Of a stretch of DNA of 64,000 nucleotides, positions 40,479 through 50,200 are shown one piece after another. Each line of letters begins with the position of its first letter. The first letter of the stretch is position 1. Source of the stretch: Deuterostichococcus epilithicus. Lineage: Eukaryota; Chlorophyta; Trebouxiophyceae; Prasiolales; Stichococcaceae. Where the stretch lies: contig JAVTLE010000013.1 in NCBI GenBank assembly GCA_033439295.1, positions 1,736,001 to 1,800,000 of the forward strand. Reading direction: 5' to 3'. Both the position numbers and the translations under genes were made by a program. The notes beneath the pieces are model-generated. The model did no database searches and was not told the origin of the DNA. It worked only from the letters and a program-made list of their open reading frames with translations.

Positions 40479-40814
40479 CAACCATGCAGTACATGACGAA
40501 AGGGCGGCATTCGGCTATGCCTCCCCATCTCCCAGCCAGGACCTTTCGCAAGCCTCTCATCGCAGCAGCCCAGAAGGAGACCAGGCGGCTGGCCAAAGGA
40601 TGGGGCCAGCACCCGGCTCACCTGAGAGATTGCAGGACGGTGGCCATCGGCTGCCACAGAGCCCCTTTGGGCAACAAAGCCCTGCGTTCCGCCATGAGCA
40701 GCTGCAGCCGCCTCAACCTGCGATCGAGCTATTGTCGGGGCAGACTGACCACAGCGGCAGCAGCAACATCAGCCTCGCGCTGCCCGGACCTCTTGATGTA
40801 GCAGTAGCTGCCCA

Positions 40815-41798
40815 TCGTGGCTCCGGCGGCAGCCGGAGTATAAGCAGCCGCCATGGCGTCAGGAGGCGAAGCCGCAGCCGCAGCCGCAGCCGTCGCACCT
40901 GCAGCCGCAGCCGCAGCCGCTGCAGGAGCAGCCGCCGCAGCCTTCGGTGCAGCCACAGCCGCAGCAACAGCCTGCCGAGCAGCCTAGCCACGACTGGCTC
41001 CCTGGCAGCAGCACCGCGCACCTAGACAAGAAGCAGCTGCGGTGGCAGCAGCAGCTGGCGACGCCCTTTGAAAAGTGGACCTGCAGCCAGGCGCGGCTGT
41101 GCAGACAGTCGTTCCTCGAACGACTGTCCTACCTGCTGGCAAAGCTGGTTTGATATCATGACAATTGCGAGCTTGGACACCTGTCGCCTACTGTACCTGT
41201 TGGCTGGCCTGCAGGTCGGCTACTGGGTCTCGGCCGTGGGCATGGACCCATACCGCTGCAAGTTCGTGCACCACGGCATCAGCGGCGCGCTGCTGGGCGC
41301 TCTGACAAGTGACCATCTCAGAGTCCGCAGCCTGGTTGACATTCCCAGTACTGATGCTTGTCAGAGCACCATGCTCACTCAGCAGTGGAGTTCCCAGATG
41401 GCCTCATCCAGGCCCAGGAACCACCATTGCCTATTTCCTCGATGCAGCACATTGGCAGGCTTAAACATTGCAAGGAATAACAACGTAGTCTCACCCCCGG
41501 ACCGCAGGCGGACATGGGCATCCATCCGCTTGGCCACCGGCAGCTGCTGCTGCAGGCCATCAGCCGCCTGAAGTCCTCTCCGGCGGCCTCCTCTGCTTCG
41601 TCCGCCGACGGCGGCGATGGCGGCGGCGATGGCGGCGATGGCGGCGGCGATGGCGGCGATGGCCGGCCGCGCGCTGGTGTCAGCAGCCGGCGCCTCACGA
41701 GACGCTCTCAGGGTGGCGGCGCGGCACCAGGCGTGGCTGCTGAGCAGCCTGCAGCGGGCGGAGCAGCAGCGTGCCCAGCATGCCGAGTGCGAATTTGA
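40815..41798 (+). CDS. Pro/Gln-rich protein with a SAM (sterile alpha motif) domain
   Basis: Exons about 40815-41090, 41215-41322 and from 41508; the 5' end is unresolved. A Pro-Gln tract (repeated CAG-CCG codons) leads into FEKWTCSQVGYWVSAVGM, then YRCKFVHHGISGALLGALT and SDHLRADMGIHPLGHRQLLL. These match the SAM consensus W..eqV..WL...G...Y...F, ...G..L..L...dL..mGI...GHR. The first junction is best read with a GC donor (CAG|GCGCGG at 41091); a GT donor further on would insert 19 residues into the domain. After the domain comes a Gly/Asp tract from a 12-bp repeat, then a basic Ala/Gly tail to a stop at 41798, unless a further intron intervenes. SAM domains mediate oligomerisation or RNA binding; the specific role is unknown. 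Confidence 0.55.
40863..40987. repeat. Imperfect (cagccg)n tract, coding
   Basis: Hexanucleotide-rich tract. In the frame that leads into the SAM domain it encodes alternating Gln and Pro; in another frame it reads as false Arg-Ser repeats. Confidence 0.7.
41607..41664. repeat. GGCGAT/GGCGGC mini-repeat, coding
   Basis: Tandem units of ggcggcgatggcggcgat encode Gly-Gly-Asp repeats directly after the SAM domain. Confidence 0.8.
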
Positions 41799-41850
41799 AT
41801 GAGTATTAACCTCTGACCACACAGCCGCAATCAAGCGCGATTGCTCACAG

Positions 41851-42476
41851 CCATGCACCTCTGTGAAGGGGTGCAGCTTTTGGGTCTGCAGGCTGGGTCT
41901 GCAGACACGTCTGCAGACACCCTGAAGCTGTGAGTGTCACGGCTGATGCAGGCATGCCGAGCTAGGGCGGCAGCGTGCAGAAGCCGCAGGCAAGCAGGCA
42001 GCGCAGCTGCGGGTGCACCTGGCGGTGCTGCAGCAGCAGTGGTGCGAGTCTCCGGCCAGCGGCGTAGCAGCCCCTTGTCCCGACACTGCCCCGGAAGCCG
42101 TCGACCAGGCCGCGTGCCGTGGCACCCCGCCGGCGCTCCGCCAATTGCAGCGGTGCGTGTGACTGCTTTTGGGTCGTCAACCGGCTTTGTGGTGCAACGC
42201 GGCCCAGATGACTCTGTGTGTTCGCAAAGCTGCCGCTGCAAGGCACGTGCAACATCAATGCGCAGACACGGCCAGAGCCGCATTCCTCACACCACATCCG
42301 CCATTTCATTGAAACATGGCTTCCGCATGCAGGACGTTCTGAGGCGGACGCACAGCCTGCCAGCTGCTGACAGGCCGCCTCGACCAAAAACCAGCAGCAG
42401 CGAGTTTCTGCGCAGACTGCAGTCCGACCTCGCCGGCCGTAAACTCGCGGCTGCTGGTAGGAATTCGATGCTTTGA
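41851..42476 (+). CDS. Possible exons of an unrecognised gene
   Basis: An ATG at 41851 opens MHLCEGVQLLGLQAG. With GT-AG junctions it can be joined to a Pro/Arg-rich segment and then, via the acceptor at about 42327, to RRTHSLPAADRPPRP and SSSEFLRRLQSDLAGRKLAA. The last part looks genuinely coding, and might belong to the gene that follows, but the phase to the next exon fits only through a poor acceptor. Confidence 0.22.
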
Positions 42477-42563
42477 AGATGCATGCTGTCTTCTCGTAGC
42501 ACCAACAGTTGCCTGTCTGCCAGTCCTCCTGCAATTTGCTGAGGCTGACGGCCACGAGTGCCA

Positions 42564-44857
42564 ATGCAGGACCTGCGGCGGCATGTGCTCATGGCGCAGC
42601 GCGGCGGCGGCAGCGGGACCAATAAATTGCAAGAGGACGCCGACGCGGACTTTCTGAGGTGCACTCTTGACATGCCCTGGAAGTACTTGGCCCTGTGCAG
42701 CTGAGATCCTAATATCCTCTTGCCACTGTCCACATCCTAAGCTCGTGAACGCCAGGACGCGAGCCCCGCTGACTGCGATCCTGCAGCACTTTTATAAAAC
42801 CCTCCGCTCTATCAGTCATGCCACATATCAGTTTAAATCTTGAACGACCAGTGAAGCCCAAAAGCAGATCGCGGACATTGCAGGCAATGCAGACATTGCT
42901 GTTTTCTGTGAGCAGCATGCCAGCAACATGTGCTGGCTGCCGTTTTGCAGAGAGTATGCAAAAGACACGCTGCCGGAGATGACGCTCGGCGACGGCGGCG
43001 GCCCGCTGTCCACTGAGGAACTGGACCAGCTGTGCCCCCACACCGGCAACGCATTTGCCAATGCGGGGTAGAAGGCGCAGGGCATAGCGCAGCTGCCACA
43101 TGGGCCGGCAAAGGCCGGCAGGCTGGCGGCGCTGCTGCGGTCGCAGCTGTTCATGCGGCGGTACGCCGACGACCTGGCGGGCCGCTCCTCCCGACTCGAG
43201 GAGCTTGCGCAGCAGTGGAGAGCTGCTCTGGCGGTTGTGCCGTGTTGCTGTCGACATGCCGGGCGTCAGCAGCAGCAGCAGCAGCAGCTAATTCGGTCCA
43301 ATCTCCAGCAGCCCTGCAGATGGGAGCAGCAGAGAATTCAACAGGTCTGGCTTCATGATACAAGCGGGATTGATGGGAATGATTGCAGGTCCAGCATGCG
43401 GCAGGGTCGTCATGCGGACGGATGGGCCGATGCAGACTTCCAGGCGAGCATCGAATTGTGCAGGCCGCCGGATGGAGCCCCTCCGACATTGCAGAGCCGT
43501 CCCTCGTGACAGTCGACGCCCACATGGCGGCGCTGCTGGCCCGCGCCACCGCGCATGCCGCAAGCGGCGGGCAATCTGGATCTGACGCCCCGCAGCCTGG
43601 CAGGTGACAGCCAAAAAGCGATCTTGCTGTTTGCTGTTTGGATGACATGCTTGAAGACGTTCTCGTCCACGCTACGATGTTTCCGCGAGTCGTGGCACAG
43701 GCCGGTGGCCAGAGGCTGGCCAAGCAGAATCTGATGCTGCTGACCATGCTCTACTGTGAACCTGCATGGCCTGGTGCGAGGTTACTGTGCGCATCTCCCG
43801 CCAGTGCTCGCCCTGCAGCGGCGACTCACATGATGTCCCCTGCACTGCAGCCTTCCAGCAGACGACCTGGACGAGCTCCAGCGCAACTGGGGCGCTGGCG
43901 GCGGAGGAGACGGCGACGCAGCCGCATTCAGCACCGCCGGTGCTGTGCAGGCAGGCGCCTCGCCGGCCGCTGCGGTGTTCCTCAGCGAGCTCATGGCCGA
44001 CCAGCCTGCCGCCGCTCCCAAGGCCGTGGCTGCGGCGGCATCCTTGCATTCGGGGGGCCCGCTTGCAGGAGACGGTGGAACTGCTGGCGGCCTGCCACCG
44101 GGGCGACCTGACGAGGCTGGCGGGGCTCAGCGGCCGCCCACGCTGCGTCGCCCTGTACAGGTGCTGGCCACGACATATCTGGGACCGAATGATGGCACAT
44201 GCCTGCCCGAGCGCACTGCTGCCTACACTTCCTGACGTTGTGGCTGTTGGCTGACTGCGCGCATCTTACTGGGCTGGTGTGCGTCCACGCGCCGCCCGCT
44301 GCAGGGGCGGCGAGCCCCGCTGCGCTCCATGGAATGACAGATGCTGGGTGCTCGACTCACTCGATGGTTTCCGGCAGGGCGCTGCGCAACCAGCAGATCA
44401 TAGAGGCGACGCGGGCTGACACCGCCGCGCGGGAGGCCAGATCTCGCGCTGCCGCGGAGGCATGCTGGGCGGCGCACCCCAGGCAGCGCATGCCGCGGGA
44501 GCGCACCGACGGCGTTCTGGCGCGCCTTGCTGCCGACGCCGCGCGGAGAGACCAGAACAGGTGTGGCCCGACTGTCGTGGGCACCGGGATGCCTTGCTGT
44601 GCTCTGTGCTTGATGTGCGCCCTGGCCTGTTGAATTGGGCCTTGCGACCACAAACAAGTCATGCCAGCCAAATTGGTGCCGGGCGTGCCGCCATGCGGAG
44701 GGTGACAGCTAGTCGTCAGGAAGGCGCCTTTCTCCACATTGAAATGTGCATTGCCGCAGGGAGGAGCTCGCAAAGAAGGCGCTGGCAGCGGAAGAGGATG
44801 CTTCTCCTGCAGCAACCGCTCCTTCATCGCAGAGCAAGAAATCTCTGCGCAGATAGC
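42564..44857 (+). CDS. Unrecognised Ala-rich, partly coiled-coil protein
   Basis: I do not recognise the family. Phase-consistent exons can be read from MQDLRRHVLMAQRGG (42564): KLQEDADADFLR, then EYAKDTLPEMTLGDG and STEELDQLCPHTGNAFANA (from about 42954), LFMRRYADDLAGRSSRLEE (about 43118-43220), VTVDAHMAALLARATAHAA (to about 43603), DDLDELQRNWGAGGGDG with a long Ala/Gly/Pro segment (to about 44160), IIEATRADTAAREARSRAAA and LARLAADAARRDQN (to about 44560), and the end EELAKKALAAEED ... KKSLRR. Helical, charged segments alternate with low complexity. The intron at about 43070-43117 would be only ~50 nt, and the join from the third to the fourth block is unresolved. Confidence 0.42.
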
Positions 44858-45567
44858 GCAAGTTGCGCAAGCCTTGCTCGACCTGAGCCTGGCTTACCTC
44901 AAGGATGCAGCGCTCTGGCGGCACTTGGGCAGCGCGAATGCCACACAGGAATGCTGGGGAGGCTGCCTGCTGCCACGGCAGCGATGCATGTCCAGTGTAA
45001 CCGTCACAGCAGCGGCAACGGCACTGTTGCCAGAGAAGGAGGACAAGGAGTGCAGTTCAGATGCTATCGCAAGTGGTCAACTGCCAGGCATCAGATGAGG
45101 ACAGCCAGACACAGAAGAAGTCACAATGCTGAGATTCACTGAGATACAACCGATCGGGCAAGCAAGCATCCCAATCCCAATCCAAAACCCCAATAGAATG
45201 CATCACACAGACTGAACGAAACAAACAACACTGCAAGACTGACGGCGGTATCACGGAATTTGCCAAAAAAGAAAGTCAACCCGAATATCCGATTCTGAAG
45301 CAGTCTTCTGAGGTGCTCAATCTGCCGTGCAAGTCCCCCAGCATCTGTACATTGCAGCAGTTGCTGCTTGATCTATGGCCACAACACGGTTACTGACACG
45401 CAGTCTGACAACAGGCACTTGCCTACGGCAAACAGATTGCCGGCCGGCGATCCGCGCCTGGATGAGACACATATCGCGATCGCTCCTGAGTCCGGCTCCT
45501 CGCCGAAGACAACCTGTCCACCGTCTTGAAGAGGGCCCGCCCTGGCAGAGCTGAGCAACCAGGTGCA
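44858..45567. other. Convergent 3' region before the TLC gene
   Basis: 710 bp between facing stop codons. 45100-45300 is unusually A-rich for the window. No exon supported. Confidence 0.5.
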
Positions 45568-47158
45568 TCATTGCGCCTTGAGCTTGGGCGCCGGCATCGG
45601 CGCGCCAAATGTGCGCCGCGCCTTCAGCACATTTGTAACATTCAAGTACAGCATCCCGCAGACGGCCATCGCGTAGCGCGCCCGCGTTGCAAAGCCGCCA
45701 GGCTGCGCGACCACCACCAGTGTGAGCGCAGCGTGTGGCACCAGACGGCAAGCCACCAGCGAGACGCGCTCGGCGCAGGCGACGGCACGCCGCCAGCTGG
45801 CGGCAGAGTCCGTACCCAGAACGTCCTGCGGCGGCAGGCGACCGGCGTCAGCGCTTCACAAGGGGAACAGCGGTGGCGGGAGAGGGGAGATTAGCGGCAC
45901 GAGAAAGCGAAGGCGCACAGCTGACACAGTCAATGGTGCACAGTGCGTCGTGCGGATGTGGGCCCGTCAGCAGCGCCGCCTCGCAGCATCCACCATGCTT
46001 GGTTCACACAAAGATTCCGGTACTTGTGTCGGTGGTGGCGACGGGCTTCCCGCATGCAAGCACTGGAGAGCGAGACAGTGCCGGTCCGCCGCCTCAGGAA
46101 GTCGTGCTGCAAACCTTAAAACCTAGCAGCCCGCACCTGCATGCGGCGGGCCAGGAAGAAGGCGGTGTGCGCCTCCGAGACCAGCGCCGCCGTCATGAGC
46201 GCCGTGTGGTCGCTCTTGTGCGCCGCTGCCGCCAGCAGCACCAGCAGCGTCGTCAGGTGCAGCATCTTCATGTAGGCGCGCGAGTAGATCCTGCAGGGTT
46301 GTGTAGATCGGGGTCAAGTGTCGCTCTGGTCGAAGGCTGCAGGGATTTGGCAGAAAGGTGAAACGGCAGCAGCCGCACAGCAGAGTGCGACTGCGCAAGC
46401 AGGGATCGTCAGGCAGACGCGCATGCTTCCGAGTGCGCCACAAGCAGACACCCTCAGCAGGTCCGTTACTGCCTATATCTTAGATCCTGCACTAACATGT
46501 TGCATCTGCCCACGGGGGAGGAAGGACACCTGTAGGCGACTAGTAGCCATAGCAGGAAGGCGATGAAGCCGGCGGAGGTGCAGACAAGGGCGTCCGGCAC
46601 GCAGGTCGCAACTGGCGGCGACGCCACGTCAAGTGCCCCCGGCTGCGCCACCAAGTACGCCGCCGCCGCGATGCTGATACCCGCAGAGTACAGCAGGTGC
46701 ACCACGTCGGTGCACCACCACAACCTCGCCTCCGCCTCCATGCTCCTGTGTGTGAAATTTAACATTGAAATTAGATTAGAGTTAGAGTTGGAGTTAGAAC
46801 TAGAACAAGGTGGTGGAGCCACTGGAATGTGGAAGCCAAGAGCTGCTCGGGTGAGCGGCCAGCGCGTGCGGCAGGCAAAGCAGCAGTGCACCAGGCCGGG
46901 GTCCTTCTATCCGAGCTGCTGGCTGGAGAGGTCCCAAACAGTTCCGAGGCGGTCGGCGCAGAAGCATGGAAGGCACCTGAAGCGGGGCAGGAGGGCGGCG
47001 CTGAGGGCGCTGACAGTCCACAGCAGCGCGGCGCATGCTGCGGACACGACTGGCATGAGCAGCAGCGCGCGCCGCTGGCCCACCGCCCAGCCTGCCAGGA
47101 AGAAGTACACCCCCAACAGCGCCTGCACACCATAAAGTGTCGTGGATGCCATTTGCAT
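45568..47158 (-). CDS. TLC-like multi-span membrane protein with ER-retrieval tail
   Basis: Exons, leftward: 46977-47158, 46530-46745, 46137-46290, 45568-45825; phases agree, 269 aa. At least six hydrophobic segments are visible, among them GVQALLGVYFFLAGWAVG, MPVVSAACAALLWTVSALSA, VHLLYSAGISIAAAAYLVA, AGFIAFLLWLLVAY and MLHLTTLLVLLAAAA. MKMLHLTTLLVLL followed by LVSEAHTAFFLARR resembles the TLC (TRAM-LAG1-CLN8) pattern of a His-containing helix followed by an acidic residue and paired basics, and GMLYLNVTNVLKARR would be the last helix. The C-terminus APKLKAQ fits the KxKxx ER-retrieval signal. The start is only 131 bp downstream of the stop of the cyclopropane synthase gene on the same strand. 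TLC assignment is by pattern only; another polytopic ER family is possible. Confidence 0.5.
46771..46806. repeat. Degenerate (ttagag)n hexamer repeat, intronic
   Basis: AT-rich hexamer tract in intron 1 of the TLC-like gene, at odds with the local GC-rich composition. Confidence 0.8.
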
Positions 47159-47289
47159 ATGATTGAGCCAATGAGGGCAGTTGCAAGTCCTCCGGAGAAC
47201 CCCTCGTCAGAGCGCTGCGGATGCTGACTTATGGTGATCGCTCCATCAGTACATGAAGAAGCAATGCACAGGCTGAGTTCCGCAATGGA

Positions 47290-50200
47290 TCAGAGGCGCA
47301 CCTGCGTTATGGGGTCCGAGGCGTTGCGATGCATTGGCTCCGCCACTGCCTGCGCAAGCGTCGCGCCGGCGGGCGCCGCCGCCGCTGCCGCGTCGCCGGC
47401 GTCACTCTTTACAAAAAGGACTTGGAAGTCGTGGATGTATTTTGCGTCGAAGGCCGCCTCACAATACGCAAAATAAAACCTGCAGAGGCACACAGAGCAC
47501 ACCAGATTGAAGCCGCTGCATCGACCAGTCTCGCAGCGTGTCAGAGAATGGTTGCGTCACGACCAGCGTCCAGGCGGAGGCAGTGTTTCGAGCGTGTAAA
47601 TCATGCACTACAGCAACCCTTCCTCTGCCTCGAAGAAAGTACTGTTGCCTTACAGCTGCGGCTTGACAGCTGCGGGCAGAAAAGCTGACCTGTACTTGCG
47701 CCAGAAGCGCATGGAGTAGCCGAGCTGAAGCACCGCTGCCTGCTTGTCCTCCCACGCCGCGCGCCAGTCCCGCAGCGTGATGGCGTAATCAGGCCCGATG
47801 TCCCGGCAGCCTTGCACCTGCAGCAGGAACATGCTTGAGCTGTCAGGGTCCCGCAAGGCCCCGCCAGCGGCGCCTATTGTCGCGAGCGGGCCTGGTCTCC
47901 CTGTGCACTCTGGTGTCACCCGCACACCAGAGGCTGGCACAGCTACAGCGCCTTGCGGCATGAGAAGAGACACTGGCTGGGCGGTTGCGGGGTGGTGTTG
48001 CAGGGAGGCAGCGGCATCAGAAGAGACACACCTTGAAACGACTCCTGTGTAAATTGGAACACCTTGAGGGAGGTGCCGCTGGCGGGCCTGCACCATGACG
48101 CGCAGGTGGCCGCCTGGGGTCAAAGAGGAAGAGGAAAGGAACATGGCGGAGAGAAAAAGTGCCTGCAGGGAGGTGCCGCGGGCGGCCTGCACCATGGCGC
48201 CCATGGAGGGCAGGTGGCCGCCGGGGAAGATGTGCTCCCGGATGAAGTCGCTGCTGGCGCAGTACGCCTCGTACCGCTCGTCCGGCTCCGCGATGACCTG
48301 CCGCGGCACGTGAGACACATGGGACCCGAGCACCGCCCGCAGTCAGGTTGCAGATGCGCCTGCCAGAGGGGGCGCACCTGACGTTCGAGCACAGCAGCGC
48401 AGCAAGCGGGCGAAGGTTGCAGTGCAACCGTCTTGTCGGCAGGACGGCGTGCGGACTCCGTGTCAGGTGCGCTGCCGCGAAGCCCGAGCGAGGCGAACGT
48501 CACGTGGGAGCGGGGCGGCAGGGGCCGTACCTGGATGACTGCCTTGCCGCCCGGCTTGAGCGCGGCGTTGATTGCCGCAAAGTAGGTGACCAGGTGCTCC
48601 TGCCCCACGGCCTCGATCATCTCGCAGCTCAGCACCTTGTCGAAGCTGCCCGCCGCGGCGGGGATCTCCCTGCGCAGTGCGGCAGCAGCGCCGCGCAGTC
48701 GGAGACCGCAACACCCATCTGCCGGGAGCAGCTTGCAGCCGGCGCATCGCACAGAGGCAAGTTTGGCGAGAGCAGAACCTTCAAAGCAGGCAGCGCCGAG
48801 CAGTCGTGAGCAGTGTGTCACCTGTAGTCGCAGAAGAGGAGGGTGATGCGGTCGGACAGGCCGGCCACCTTGACGCGCGCGGTCGCTTCCGCCAGCTGTT
48901 CCTTGCTCACCGTGATCCCCGTCCACCTGGCGGCAGAAGTGTTCCCTCGCTCGAGGCTTCACCGCAGTGAACTTCTATTCGTCTTCGAGTGCCCGTGTTG
49001 GACTTGCATGCTGTCCCGCCAATATCCCCCAGCTCGAAGGTGGAATGAGATGCTGGAAAGAAGGTCCACACAAGAATGCATCTACTGGTATCGGAGCCGC
49101 TGCCCACCTGCAGCCGGTGATCTGCACGGCACGAATAGCCATGGAGCCCCAGCCGCAGCCAACCTCCAGCACGTGGTCCGTCGCACACACGCCCGCCGTC
49201 ACCAGCATGGCGTCCAGCTTGGCCAGCTGCGCATCCCGCAGCGACCCGCCTGCGCATAATGCAGGCATCTCTTCCTCACGAGGTTGGCACAACCAGCACA
49301 GAAGACTGAAGACGATCTTACCCTCCGATGTGGCACGGTGTTGTGCTGCTCTGGCAGTGGCAGTGCCAGGCGAGCATAGCCAGTTTTGAGACCTGAATTG
49401 AAGTGATGGCTCCGGCTCTGCACATGGTTGCAGCGTAGCTGCGTACCCTCGGTGTGGATGCCGCAGGAGTAGGTCAGGGTGTCGTCCAGAAACAGGCGGT
49501 ACATGTCGTTGCCCGCATCGTAGTGCTCCTCAATGTTGCGCCTGCTGCCTGCAATACGGCACAGCACTAGCCTGACGCAAGCCCCAGGATGCGATCAGGG
49601 GGGGCGTCCACCCAGTCGCACGAGGTCGGAGTGATACTCTGAGCATTTGCTGCGGCACCATGGCTATGCGCCGCTGCAAGGCGCTGTTAATGCGATCGTG
49701 CAGCAGGCCACGAGTCGTTGCATTAGGCTGTTGCGGCCAATGGCAACGAAATGCACCTGCGATAGTGTTGCTGCGAGCGGCGTGCGCCGCCCGCAGCGCC
49801 CAGCCGCCGAGCGTGTTGAGGAAGCCCAGCAGGCCGCGGCTATCCTCGATGTTGGTCGCATTGGCGCACGCGATCGCCAGCAGGCCGCCCAGATCGTCCA
49901 CCTGTTCACAGGCGGCATGCTTGTACTTGAGGCGTCTGTACACACTCTGAAGGCTATAACAGTGCCTCCGGCTCGAGCCGAGCCAGGGTACTGAACTCAG
50001 GGCCGCCCTTTGCAGGGGGGTAAGGCAGCACAGCTATGACTACGGCAGTGCTAGATCAACTCGCCACAGCCGGCTGCACCGTTGGCGGACGCAGTAGGCG
50101 CCGCCAGCGGGTAAGAGTCGACCAATGACCAGTGGGAGACAGTCAGGTGGTTCATGACATTTGACTGGTTTTACCTCGTAGTCACCGTCCATGTACGACT

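Noticed and set aside
39967-41025. Long plus-strand open frame ending in Arg-Ser repeats
   Set aside because: The Arg-Ser tract is the (cagccg)n repeat read out of frame. The neighbouring frame runs into the SAM domain, so this frame is probably a shadow.
46771-46806. Interstitial telomere
   Set aside because: The unit is ttagag with substitutions, not the algal TTTAGGG, and the tract is only about 36 bp.
45568-47158. MAPEG (microsomal glutathione transferase) assignment for the TLC-like gene
   Set aside because: NVLKARRTFG near the end recalls MAPEG, but the protein is about twice as long, with six or more membrane segments, and the motif sits in the last helix.
47290-47755. Last CFA exon as the first exon of the TLC-like gene
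   Set aside because: RFYFAYCEAAFDAKYI matches the conserved C-terminus of cyclopropane synthases and joins exon 17 in phase.
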